Source of the DNA: a virus
Reading direction: 5' to 3' (one strand)
Length of the DNA stretch: 23,661 nt
Virus record (IMG/VR): IMGVR_UViG_3300050013_000074
Location: 1 to 23,661 of that record
The translations under genes were made by a program, and so were the position numbers. The notes beneath the pieces are model-generated. The model worked only from the letters and a program-made list of their open reading frames with translations, made no database searches and was not told the DNA's origin. Below are positions 6,403 through 13,391 of this stretch, piece by piece (position 1 is the stretch's first letter; each line of letters begins with the position of its first letter).

Positions 6403-8076
6403 TTACATGCGGTCGCTGCCGACGTACTGCACAGACCCATCGGTGGGGTAGTAATTGAGCAGCATCGCCCGAGCCGCATGAGCGATGGCGCGCGCCATGA
6501 CTCTGTCATCGTGGGCTCCAGGCGTCGCTTCAGGCTTGCCCGTCTTATTGCGAACGAACACCAGAGCCTCATCGATGAACGACTGATCCCAGATCAACTC
6601 CGGCGATTCCTTCACAAACCGATTCAGCATATTCAGCGCAATCGGTCGTGTGCGCGTATTGGTCTGGAACCCGTCGAACTCTACCGTCTTCTTCTCGCGC
6701 TTGATCCACTCCTTGCTCTTCATCACGTTCCCGTATTTACAGTCACCAGCCAAAACAAGGATCGTGGTTCCGCCGTCCATGTTTCTCTCAACCATGATCG
6801 GACAGTCGTTGTAGTAGCGACCGATATCGGCCAAGTCAAGTGCGAAGTCTTCGGGCGTGACCTTCGCGCAGTACGCCGCCACCTCTTCTCCATTCGACAG
6901 ATCCAACACCACCGCCGCACAGTTATCCGTATCGCTGTTACTGATCGCTTTACCGCCAGCCGTATCCGCGCCGATCACATACCTGCGTCCAGGTATACGC
7001 TGAAAAAAGAACTTCGCCTCACCCGCATGGTAAGACTTGAACGGCTTGAACGTCTGCAACTCCATCCGACGCGCCACAAGGATGTCCCTGTCGAAGTAGC
7101 TCTTACCTGAAACGACGAACGCTGTGATCGCCGACTCAGGATACTTCTCGTCGAACTCCACTCCAGGAAACTGCTTCTTGGTTTCACGTCGCCAAGCAAC
7201 CTGCTGCAAGTCGATGTGAAATGTGTCGATGAGCCTCCGCTCATCTTCCTGCAAGTCCGCTGCCAACTCTTCCTGCTGCTTGGCGTCGAGATGAATGGCG
7301 TACTCTGAACTTTCCCACCACGCGTAAAAGTGGGCCTTGGCGTCAGACAGCTCCGGCGAATTCATCGCCAGCATGTACTTGTCGAAAAACGACCCGACAG
7401 CCCCGTTCGCTGTACACTCCAGATCCAACGTGCCGCCCGGTACCAGAGCGCCGCGGATATTCGCCAACGTCGCCGCTGGATCTTTCGGCCAGCGCGCATA
7501 CTCCGAGCCAATGATGTGGTGCAGCGTGATTCCCTGTGCGCCTTCCTCCACCTCAGCCGACTCAACCGACATCCTAGACTCGAGCTGATCGAAATAAAGT
7601 TCTCGTCGGTTGACGAACTTGGTATGCAACAGATTCTGTCTGAAACTGATATTTACATCGTTGGCTGCGTCGTCGTGCGGATCGCGTACACCGAACATCC
7701 GGTAAGCACGCTGCACCATGAGAAAGTGAGTCTCCGCCATCTCACTCTTCTGGCTGACCAGAATCGCGTTGGTTCCCTCATTGGTGATGACGTTCAACAA
7801 TCCACGCACCAAAGCAAAGAATGTAGTACCACCCATCTGTCTAGACTTCAGCAACAGATTATTCTGCGCCAGCTTCTCATACAAGTCCTTCTGAATAGAA
7901 TTGAGCATGAACGGCACAAGCCGCGTCGGCTGATCCAACTGTACCTTTGAGTCATCCTGCTTCTGCAAGATCCAAATCATCGCAGACACAAAGACAGGAA
8001 CGCCCCAGGCTTTCAACATAGCCTGGAGCGCCTGAAGCTGATCTTTTACGAGAGATTTATCCGGTCGGACTGCCAT
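6403..8076 (-). CDS. terL: Large terminase subunit
   Basis: This 557-residue protein is the ATP-driven DNA-packaging motor and head-filling nuclease. Its N-terminal ATPase has a Walker A variant KSRQMGGTT (residues 77-85) and a Walker B region HIIGSEYARW (187-196), with E192 the probable catalytic carboxylate. Its C-terminal RNase H-like nuclease has D371 in VIGADTAGG, E430 in IMVERNMDGG and D523/D524 in GAHDDRVMARA, the usual D-E-D metal site. Length and domain order are normal, and there is no intein or frameshift. The ATG at 8076 follows an in-frame TGA immediately, so no earlier start is possible; the ribosome binding site is weak. No small terminase subunit is identified beside it. The gene lies at the end of its operon, just before the promoter at 6334. 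Confidence 0.95.
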   Translation of the reverse strand: MAVRPDKSLVKDQLQALQAMLKAWGVPVFVSAMIWILQKQDDSKVQLDQPTRLVPFMLNSIQKDLYEKLAQNNLLLKSRQMGGTTFFALVRGLLNVITNEGTNAILVSQKSEMAETHFLMVQRAYRMFGVRDPHDDAANDVNISFRQNLLHTKFVNRRELYFDQLESRMSVESAEVEEGAQGITLHHIIGSEYARWPKDPAATLANIRGALVPGGTLDLECTANGAVGSFFDKYMLAMNSPELSDAKAHFYAWWESSEYAIHLDAKQQEELAADLQEDERRLIDTFHIDLQQVAWRRETKKQFPGVEFDEKYPESAITAFVVSGKSYFDRDILVARRMELQTFKPFKSYHAGEAKFFFQRIPGRRYVIGADTAGGKAISNSDTDNCAAVVLDLSNGEEVAAYCAKVTPEDFALDLADIGRYYNDCPIMVERNMDGGTTILVLAGDCKYGNVMKSKEWIKREKKTVEFDGFQTNTRTRPIALNMLNRFVKESPELIWDQSFIDEALVFVRNKTGKPEATPGAHDDRVMARAIAHAARAMLLNYYPTDGSVQYVGSDRM

Positions 8077-8117
8077 TCAAGAATGATACTCGCCGCCGGC
8101 CGATGACGAACAGCAAA

Positions 8118-8363
8118 CTAGGGCTCGTCCCTGAGATGCCATTGTGCGACTGGCCCACCCAAAGCACGCTCAGCGACCTGTAGCGGATCCAAGAATGACG
8201 TCATCATCTGCTCACGATCAACCAGCGCGCATCGATTCTTAATCCAGAAGAATTCGTGGAAGCTGAAATCATAGCCTTTGCTTATTACGATCCGATCCTC
8301 GAACGCCACAGACAATGGAAGCTCAGGCTTGCCATCCATGTCCTCGATCACTAAACGAGTCAT
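8118..8363 (-). CDS. Hypothetical protein upstream of terminase
   Basis: This 81-residue protein begins MTRLVIEDMDGKPELPLSVA and contains an aromatic segment (YDFSFHEFFWIKNR). The ATG at 8363 overlaps the stop of the short upstream gene as ATGA. No DNA-binding motif typical of small terminase subunits is apparent, so I do not call it TerS despite its position 42 bases before terL. Probably a cytoplasmic protein of unknown role. Confidence 0.6.
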   Translation of the reverse strand: MTRLVIEDMDGKPELPLSVAFEDRIVISKGYDFSFHEFFWIKNRCALVDREQMMTSFLDPLQVAERALGGPVAQWHLRDEP

Positions 8364-8533
8364 ATATCTCCCATCGAAAATGCACGGCGGACTCGCAGCT
8401 TATAGACGATATGTACTACTAGCTTTCGGTGAGCCTTGCGGCCTCTACGTCGCATTCGTTTTACGTCGAAATCAGCTACCCTGCCGCCGTGCATTATCCC
8501 AGCCAACGATCCCTTTGTCGGTATCAGCTCCAC
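8360..8533 (-). CDS. Small basic protein, GTG start, possibly a truncated longer gene
   Basis: The frame ends at a TGA that overlaps the next ATG (ATGA). From the GTG at 8533 it encodes 57 residues, including GSLAGIMHGGRVADFDVKRM and a strongly basic middle (RRRGRKAHRK). A GGGG element lies about nine bases before the GTG, a weak ribosome binding site. In the same frame, coding-like sequence continues upstream (AECSVGVAP) to an amber codon at 8561-8563 and beyond it to an ATG at 8611. The gene may therefore have been longer and lost its start to a nonsense mutation. Function is unknown. Confidence 0.45.
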   Translation of the reverse strand: MELIPTKGSLAGIMHGGRVADFDVKRMRRRGRKAHRKLVVHIVYKLRVRRAFSMGDI

Positions 8534-8618
8534 GGGAGCGACCCCAACAGAGCATTCCGCCTATCCGCGGTGCGGCTTTCCCAGACTCAGGATCGTCAAC
8601 TTCTCCACCATAGATAAA

Positions 8619-8789
8619 TCATTCGTCGTCTTCTCCATCCAACTCACCGAGCGATGGTGTGCGCTCCACCCGATGTCCGCAGTCAACCATACGGACAGTC
8701 ATGTCGAGCGTCGACCTGAGACTGGCTGGCGTATGGTCATCCACCGCCGCACATAACTCATCCAACTCGGTATCAATCATCCGTTTCAT
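8619..8789 (-). CDS. 56-residue acidic protein
   Basis: An ATG at 8789 with GGGGAG and GTAGG elements just upstream opens a 56-residue frame (MKRMIDTELDELCAAVDDHT at the start) ending at a TGA at 8619-8621. It is acidic, mostly helical and ends in an Asp/Glu cluster (LDGEDDE). No family is recognised. It is the only minus-strand frame of this size between the GroES-like gene and the genes before terL. Confidence 0.5.
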   Translation of the reverse strand: MKRMIDTELDELCAAVDDHTPASLRSTLDMTVRMVDCGHRVERTPSLGELDGEDDE

Positions 8790-8813
8790 CGCCTACTACT
8801 CCCCACAGAATAC

Positions 8814-8849
8814 CCCGTAGTCTTGCGTAGGATGCCCTACGTCGAAGAG
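8814..8849. repeat. 36-base hairpin repeat, copy 1
   Basis: It matches 17527-17562 at 35 of 36 positions. The centre is a perfect inverted repeat, CGTAGG-ATGC-CCTACG, at 8826-8841. It lies in the short non-coding gap just after the GroES-like gene. No T-tract follows on either strand, so it is not a standard terminator. Confidence 0.8.
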
Positions 8850-8865
8850 CTAGACCTCAAACGAC

Positions 8866-9393
8866 TCATACACCGCTAAGCGTGACAGAACCCGCCTCAC
8901 GATCAACTACCAGAAACCGCTCTTCAAGCTTTCTCATAAGCTCCGCAATCTTGATGTTGGCCTTGTCCAACAACACCTGCTGCAACTGCTCAATCGGCTT
9001 GGTATCAGCGTCAGCATAATCGATACGACCGAAGATACCGCCCTCTTCTTTCCAGTCACGCTCCTTGACCACACGGAAGCGATCCGAATCGTATCCAGGA
9101 ATAGGCAGGCCGGCGAAGTGGTGGAATGTCACACGGTCGCCGAGACGCATCTCCGAACGCACTGACAAATACGCTCCCCTACTACCGATAAGTTTCTCCT
9201 TCCAAGTCGCCAGTACAATCCCTTCATGCGCCGTCTTATTCTGCTTCTCAGGCAGATAGATCCCGCCGACCTGCTGCGCCTTCTGACAGACCAAAACAAA
9301 CACCCACGGGTAGATCGGTGTAAACATCGTGTTCGCCGCAAACAGCTCCTGACACATCTCATCGATCTTCGCTACTCGTTCCGCAGTCGTCAT
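8866..9393 (-). CDS. GroES-like co-chaperonin
   Basis: This 175-residue protein has the GroES/Hsp10 beta-barrel pattern: YPWVFVLVCQKA (residues 28-39), GGIYLPEKQNKTAHEGIVLA (43-62) and MRLGDRVTFHHF (82-93). GGIYL matches the GGIVL of the GroES mobile loop that docks onto GroEL, and GDRVTF matches the conserved strand near the C-terminus of the barrel. It is longer than bacterial GroES (about 97 residues) because of a helical C-terminal extension of some 60 residues. Phage co-chaperonins such as T4 gp31 replace GroES so that the host GroEL can fold the capsid protein, and that role is likely here. The start at 9393 overlaps the previous stop (ATGA) and has GAGGGG upstream. No groEL is present in the window. 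Confidence 0.8.
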   Translation of the reverse strand: MTTAERVAKIDEMCQELFAANTMFTPIYPWVFVLVCQKAQQVGGIYLPEKQNKTAHEGIVLATWKEKLIGSRGAYLSVRSEMRLGDRVTFHHFAGLPIPGYDSDRFRVVKERDWKEEGGIFGRIDYADADTKPIEQLQQVLLDKANIKIAELMRKLEERFLVVDREAGSVTLSGV

Positions 9394-9584
9394 ATTCCCC
9401 TCATCATTCTCATTACAGCCTCTGCATCGTATCCCGCGTTCATTAACTGCTCCGCGATGGCCGGTGCGTCGATTCCGTTCATCCTGCACTGCGCTACAGT
9501 AGGAACTCCGTTCGCAGTCGTAGCGACCACAGCCTCCAGCTTCTTCCTGAAAGCCACTACATCGAATGTGCGACCGACTGCCAT
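9390..9584 (-). CDS. Hypothetical small protein, UBA-like C-terminus
   Basis: This 64-residue protein begins MAVGRTFDVVAFRKKLEAVV. The start at 9584 has TAGGAG six bases upstream, whereas the longer in-frame reading would overlap the upstream gene deeply. The C-terminal helices (DAPAIAEQLMNAGYDAEAVM) resemble a small three-helix module with a G-Y loop, as in UBA-type folds. It precedes the GroES-like gene with a four-base overlap. The function is unknown. Confidence 0.6.
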   Translation of the reverse strand: MAVGRTFDVVAFRKKLEAVVATTANGVPTVAQCRMNGIDAPAIAEQLMNAGYDAEAVMRMMRGI

Positions 9585-9592
9585 CGCGTCTC

Positions 9593-9841
9593 CTAATGCT
9601 GGATCATTCCGTTCGGTACAACAATCAAATTCTTCTGCTGCTTCAGCGGAACAGGAAACCCAACCAATGCCAGCTGCGCCATCGCAATACCGGCGGTGAT
9701 CGGTACCAAACACTTCGGGCACAACGTCTGCTCAGAATGCTCGAGGATCAAAACACTGGTTCCTGGCAGATTGATGATCTTCGGCTGCTCCAAGTCCGGG
9801 ATAGTAACCGGCAGCTTGCATGCCCCGCACATTATCTCCAT
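9593..9841 (-). CDS. Zinc-ribbon protein
   Basis: This 82-residue protein has C-x2-C near the N-terminus (MCGACKLPV) and CPKC about 33 residues later (TLCPKCLVPITAG), with beta-strand sequence between (KIINLPGTSVLILEH). This is a typical two-knuckle zinc ribbon. The ATG at 9841 shares its A with the previous stop (TGATG). The next gene upstream also encodes paired Cys/His knuckles, so the two may act together. No specific family is recognised. Confidence 0.65.
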   Translation of the reverse strand: MEIMCGACKLPVTIPDLEQPKIINLPGTSVLILEHSEQTLCPKCLVPITAGIAMAQLALVGFPVPLKQQKNLIVVPNGMIQH

Positions 9842-10308
9842 CACTGTCCTTCTTTCTCTGCCGTCAACGCCTTGTCAATCTGCTCCATGCTACCAATCCC
9901 CTGCGACTCATCCGATAAGTCCACATCTGCAAACAACCGCGGCCGACGCTTGCCCTTCGACACCTTCACCGATTCCAACGGCTCCGCTTCAGGCTTGGTG
10001 AAACCAAGAGCGCGTGACGTCAACCCGAGCAGAGATCGCAGAGTGAACTTGGTGCCTCCGCGATTATCGTCATCCTCAACCCGCAACACTGAAACATCTC
10101 TGTGTCCAGCCTTGCCTGCAACATACATCTGAATCGCATCCGTCGGAACAGGCTCGCCGGCCAGGGCTCGCTCACACAGAGCGCACCGAGCATTGATCAA
10201 CTTTATATGTGAATCGCAGATGTACTGTCTGCAATCGGAGCAGACAATTCGATACGATCCGTCTTGGTTGCGTTGTCCTTGTCGACTGCTGCCTTCTGTG
10301 ATTGCCAT
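9841..10308 (-). CDS. Zinc-finger protein overlapping a glycosyltransferase-like gene
   Basis: This 155-residue protein has a compact Cys/His cluster: C23-x2-C26, C31-x2-H34 and C42-x2-C45 (IVCSDCRQYICDSHIKLINA onward), enough for one or two zinc sites. The C-terminal two-thirds is charged and probably flexible. The ATG at 10308 has AGAGG at seven bases and lies 106 bases inside the preceding gene in another frame. The first four metal ligands are therefore encoded in the overlap. Nucleic-acid or protein binding is likely; the partner is unknown. Confidence 0.65.
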   Translation of the reverse strand: MAITEGSSRQGQRNQDGSYRIVCSDCRQYICDSHIKLINARCALCERALAGEPVPTDAIQMYVAGKAGHRDVSVLRVEDDDNRGGTKFTLRSLLGLTSRALGFTKPEAEPLESVKVSKGKRRPRLFADVDLSDESQGIGSMEQIDKALTAEKEGQ

Positions 10309-10973
10309 GCCAAAACCTCTCTTATACTATGCAACGCATCGGGCAGTCTTTCAAGATGATCCGCTTCACAGATCCTGTACAACGGATTCTTCCACTTGGA
10401 CAACCAGTTGACCGCTCGGTCTTTTGGCAGTATCTCAACCACCGGCAATCCCATCGCTGCCGCTGCATACGTCTGCCATGACTGATGTCCGACAAAAATA
10501 CCATTATGTTCTACCGCTGGATATATAAGCGAACGCTCAAACTCCCGTCGATCTTCGCGTACATCCAACTCAACCATCCATTTACCTGCGTCTGCACCAG
10601 GCGGTACCTGTCGAACCTTCGGATACGGCGGGGCTTCAACTCCGGCGATGGCCGCGCAGACCTGACTACAATGCTTCTCCGAGTTATAGAAGCTCAGTAG
10701 CTTCTCATCGGTCAACTCGATCACTGCATCAGGGAAGCCGATCTGTTCCCTGTCCTGATTCAACTCGATGCCGATGCGCTTGAAGAAATCCCAGTGCTCG
10801 TCCGCCATATCAGCCCAGTAGCGGAACTTGTACGTCGGCATGGTAGGCGTAACACAATTCGCCTCCATCTTGATTTTGTAGTTGTTGATATACATTTGCG
10901 CTGATGCCATCGCAGGGAACTGCAACTCTCTGTCCTTCGGCATCACGAATAGAATGTCTTCAGTCGCTGTCAT
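10203..10973 (-). CDS. Glycosyltransferase-like protein (GT9-related, divergent)
   Basis: This 256-residue protein starts at an ATG overlapping the previous stop (ATGA). Residues 160-205 (HNGIFVGHQSWQTYAAAAMG, then LPVVEILPKD) match the GT-B C-terminal pattern in which a strand ending in a small residue is followed by a helix and G-x-P-V, as in the donor-binding half of GT9 and glycosyltransferase-like phage proteins. The N-terminal half reads like a degenerate acceptor domain. The last 35 residues are Ser/Ala/Asp rich and overlap the next gene out of frame. It is one of three sugar-transferase-like genes between 10203 and 14694. Confidence 0.5.
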   Translation of the reverse strand: MTATEDILFVMPKDRELQFPAMASAQMYINNYKIKMEANCVTPTMPTYKFRYWADMADEHWDFFKRIGIELNQDREQIGFPDAVIELTDEKLLSFYNSEKHCSQVCAAIAGVEAPPYPKVRQVPPGADAGKWMVELDVREDRREFERSLIYPAVEHNGIFVGHQSWQTYAAAAMGLPVVEILPKDRAVNWLSKWKNPLYRICEADHLERLPDALHSIREVLAWQSQKAAVDKDNATKTDRIELSAPIADSTSAIHI

Positions 10974-11308
10974 TTCTTCCCTATCAAAGCAGGCTTAGCT
11001 GTACGCTTCGCCTCCTCCGCCTTCAATCGAGCATCCGCTGTCTTGAAACTATCCTCATAGCAAAACGGACACTGCTTGATCGGAGGCCGGCCGTCGCCCA
11101 GGTCAATCATCATCAACAGCTTCACCGGAAACACCCCATGCCGATCACATGTAAAAAACTCCGTCTTCGGAATGTTGCGAGTCTCGAACCACGAATAGAT
11201 CGCCATGAACACGCCATAAGAGATCACTACTACAGCCGCGCAGAGCAAAGCTACGAACACTACAAATAACGCATTCTGCGCCGCCAACCACTCTGCCATC
11301 GTCCTCAT
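10970..11308 (-). CDS. Membrane-anchored protein with zinc-knuckle domain
   Basis: This 112-residue protein starts at the ATG that overlaps the glycosyltransferase stop (ATGA). Residues 15-38 form one clear transmembrane helix (ALFVVFVALLCAAVVVISYG). The cytoplasmic or periplasmic part then has C-x2-H (TCDRHGVFP) and CPFC, likely one zinc site, and a Lys/Ala-rich tail. Such an anchor plus knuckle could hold an enzyme at the membrane. No family is recognised, and the topology is not certain. Confidence 0.6.
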   Translation of the reverse strand: MRTMAEWLAAQNALFVVFVALLCAAVVVISYGVFMAIYSWFETRNIPKTEFFTCDRHGVFPVKLLMMIDLGDGRPPIKQCPFCYEDSFKTADARLKAEEAKRTAKPALIGKK

Positions 11309-12306
11309 AACGCCCTCACAGTCTCGAATGCTTCTCTCCATCCTGGATGCACGCGGTTGTATGAATAGAACTTCGTGAGTACATCATACATCCTCGCCCC
11401 TAAATCATCGCGGCGATCTTTGTCGTGAATCAACTCACGCAGCTTGGGCTTCCAATTCCCCTGACCCGCGCAGAGCAGCCAGCGCAACTCAGGATCGTGA
11501 CTGGTGAAGTCATCGTAAGGCTTCACCCAACTGGCGAGACAAGGAATCTTACAGTACGCAGATTCCAGCATTTTGATGCAGCTCTTCGCGTCGTTGAACG
11601 GATGATCTGTCACTGGAGCCAACGCGATACTCCATCCCCATACCGGCATTCTGGCAGAGAACTCAGCCACTGGCGTCCAAGGCTTGTGATAGAAGTTCCT
11701 GATCTTCCTCATATCCGCGCTGGGATCGCATCCGCGGAACTCGATCAAGGCGTCAGGATTCTCGCCCGATACCGCATTCAACGCGTCATAGGTCATCGCC
11801 AGATCGCCGATATGCGAACTCGATCCGCTCCAGCCGATGATGAACCTGCTACTCTTCCGCGGCGTCGCATACAGCCGCTGATCCATCCAATTCTCAGCGA
11901 CCACCACCGGCACATCACGTCCTGTGAAACGATTCCTCAGTGGCTTGACGTTGGCCCTGATCCGCTTCTCCAACGTCTTCGTAGATACGGTCACCAGATC
12001 CGTCAACTGAATACAAGCAACAAATCCTTCCCGCATCTGAGTCAGCGGAACATGAGCAGGATTCGACTCCGGCAGATCCCACACATCGTCATCCAAGTCG
12101 TAGATTATCTTCGACCCGAGCGACCTGCATGTGTTGATGAAGTTGTACTGAGCCTGAGAACAACACCGCTGCACCACGACGATGTCGCAGCCGGCGATCA
12201 TGTCGAAGTTGGGCTGGTTGGCAAAGCAGTAGAAGCTACTCCCCGGAATATTTTGGTGGGGATAATACATTCTCCACAGAGCGCATGCGTCAAAGCCACG
12301 CGCCAA
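11305..12306 (-). CDS. Glycosyltransferase, GT-B fold (GT4-like)
   Basis: The 333-residue reading from TTG 12306 has features of phage GT4-like enzymes: YDLDDDVWDLP (residues 69-79) in the N-terminal domain, FIIGWSGSSSHIGDL (155-169), where the donor domain begins with its Gly-Ser loop, and CIKMLESAYCKIPCLAS (about 267-283), the usual E-x7 donor-binding helix. It probably moves a sugar from a nucleotide donor to phage DNA, phage protein or host surface glycan. The start is uncertain. The expected ATG (12344), which overlaps the upstream stop as ATGA, reads only five codons to TAG, while the glycosyltransferase frame is open back to 12330. A one-base indel or a non-ATG start is needed. Confidence 0.8.
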   Translation of the reverse strand: MARGFDACALWRMYYPHQNIPGSSFYCFANQPNFDMIAGCDIVVVQRCCSQAQYNFINTCRSLGSKIIYDLDDDVWDLPESNPAHVPLTQMREGFVACIQLTDLVTVSTKTLEKRIRANVKPLRNRFTGRDVPVVVAENWMDQRLYATPRKSSRFIIGWSGSSSHIGDLAMTYDALNAVSGENPDALIEFRGCDPSADMRKIRNFYHKPWTPVAEFSARMPVWGWSIALAPVTDHPFNDAKSCIKMLESAYCKIPCLASWVKPYDDFTSHDPELRWLLCAGQGNWKPKLRELIHDKDRRDDLGARMYDVLTKFYSYNRVHPGWREAFETVRAL

Positions 12307-12340
12307 GATAGCAGATCGAATTCTGTCTATTCAGCACGGA

Positions 12341-12523
12341 TCATCCCCCTTCCACTGAACTGCTAACCACATGAGTCAACGAAGAAAAAGGCTGTCTCCC
12401 CAGCACCTGGCCCTTCACAAAATAAGCATCTGCGATCCGCTCCATCGCTTCCTTCACCTGCCGCTCATGCATGAGGCCGATAGCCCTCAGACCCTTCAGC
12501 TCGTTCTCGATTATCTCGTTCAT
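12341..12523 (-). CDS. Hypothetical small helical protein
   Basis: This 60-residue protein begins MNEIIENELKGLRAIGLMHE and is an amphipathic charged helix through residue 33, followed by a short Ser-rich tail. GAGGAG lies nine bases before the ATG at 12523. Its stop overlaps a potential ATG of the glycosyltransferase gene. Function is unknown. Confidence 0.55.
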   Translation of the reverse strand: MNEIIENELKGLRAIGLMHERQVKEAMERIADAYFVKGQVLGRQPFSSLTHVVSSSVEGG

Positions 12524-12529
12524 CTCGGA

Positions 12530-12751
12530 CTACTCCTCTGCCTGCATAGCTTCAAACACAGATAGCGATCTCTGTTCTGCGTCGATACCTGAAAACTTTA
12601 TCTCGTCCGAGCCTCTATCCGAATCGAACTTTGTTCCATCTGCACGCTCAATGACTCGAATGTAATCTACGTCCGCCAGTCTATAAAATATCTTCCATAC
12701 GCCGTGGCGATAGTAGTCTTTTTCGCGCCGCAATTCTACGAACTTAATCAT
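12530..12751 (-). CDS. Hypothetical small protein
   Basis: This 73-residue protein begins MIKFVELRREKDYYRHGVWK. The ATG at 12751 overlaps the HNH-gene stop (ATGA), which makes it preferable to the GTG at 12763. The N-terminal 40 residues look like a small antiparallel sheet (IFYRLADVDYIRVIERADG), and the C-terminal part is acidic. No family is recognised. Confidence 0.6.
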   Translation of the reverse strand: MIKFVELRREKDYYRHGVWKIFYRLADVDYIRVIERADGTKFDSDRGSDEIKFSGIDAEQRSLSVFEAMQAEE

Positions 12752-13221
12752 CGTGGGCTCCACTTTCCGCCGATCACTAACCGGCGTCGAACATTCGTCT
12801 GAGACTCCGGTGACAGATGCGTATTCATAAAGTCCACTAAAGCCTGAAATTCTTTGCCTGTCAGAGTCGATTTGACCCAGTTACAACTCTGACAGCAGAA
12901 TACGATGTTGTTCAAACCCCAGCCGCCATGCCGCGAAACAGCCGTCGCATGATCCGGCGTGAGCGTCTTGACCGTCAACTTACACTCGCAATACCAGCAC
13001 GGCCCTCCTAAAGCCTTGGCAGCCCCCTCACGGAACTCCTCGAGGCTGTAAGACAACTTCGCCTTCGTTATATGAAAGAACTCACGCATGCGAGTCGTCT
13101 GCCCGTTGTAGATGCTCAACGTCCGCCGCATGAACGCAGACTGCTTCTGCTTACCGCGCATCTTCGCGCGCTCCTCCACTAAGAGCTTGTTGATCGCCGC
13201 CTTGGTCATCTTTACCGGCAT
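12748..13221 (-). CDS. HNH endonuclease with zinc-binding Cys pairs
   Basis: This 157-residue protein has an N-terminal basic helical region (residues 8-70) and a C-terminal HNH domain: C75-x2-C78 (CWYCEC), D90-H91 (LTPDHATAVSRHGG), N105 (GLNNIVFCC), C110-x2-C113 (CQSCNWVKS). H91 is the likely general base, and the two Cys pairs form the structural zinc site. HNH proteins in phages serve as homing endonucleases, packaging nucleases or host-genome nicking enzymes. This one is not inside a recognisable intron and is far from terL, so a free-standing homing nuclease is the leading guess. GGAG seven bases upstream supports the ATG at 13221; it overlaps the preceding gene by ten bases. Confidence 0.85.
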   Translation of the reverse strand: MPVKMTKAAINKLLVEERAKMRGKQKQSAFMRRTLSIYNGQTTRMREFFHITKAKLSYSLEEFREGAAKALGGPCWYCECKLTVKTLTPDHATAVSRHGGWGLNNIVFCCQSCNWVKSTLTGKEFQALVDFMNTHLSPESQTNVRRRLVIGGKWSPR

Positions 13222-13391
13222 GTCATATCTCCAGGATCGCGCCCCTCGATCCAAGCATACCTCGCGTTGGGCGTATTCGGAATCATGCCCGTCTCGGATA
13301 ACAGTTCCGATGCAATCCTAATCTTCAGAGCGTCCGATCCCATACGCGCATCCCGTAACAACGTCAAAAGATTTAGAACAGACTCCGTCAT
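13212..13391 (-). CDS. Hypothetical small protein
   Basis: This 59-residue protein begins MTESVLNLLTLLRDARMGSD. The ATG at 13391 overlaps the stop of the small HNH gene (ATGA). The first 35 residues look helical, followed by a Pro/Asn/Arg-rich end. It lies between two HNH genes. No motif is recognised. Confidence 0.55.
   Translation of the reverse strand: MTESVLNLLTLLRDARMGSDALKIRIASELLSETGMIPNTPNARYAWIEGRDPGDMTCR

Noticed and set aside
6478-7950. Long plus-strand frames opposite the terminase (6478-7110 and 7330-7950)
   Set aside because: Both are complements of conserved terminase codons, with shadow-like composition and no motif.
8118-8363. Small terminase subunit
   Set aside because: Position before terL fits, but no DNA-binding helix-turn-helix or oligomerisation pattern is visible in the 81 residues.
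8837-8869. Ten-codon frame beginning at the ATGA overlap after the GroES-like gene
   Set aside because: The ATG overlaps the stop as elsewhere, but the frame ends after MSRLRSSSST inside the 36-base repeat; too short to support as a gene.
11425-12366. 313-codon plus-strand open frame opposite the glycosyltransferase
   Set aside because: It is rich in Arg, Pro, His and Ile with no domain motif, lacks a good ribosome binding site, and is what codon bias creates opposite a real gene. It shows that length alone is not evidence for the antisense nuclease at 20748.
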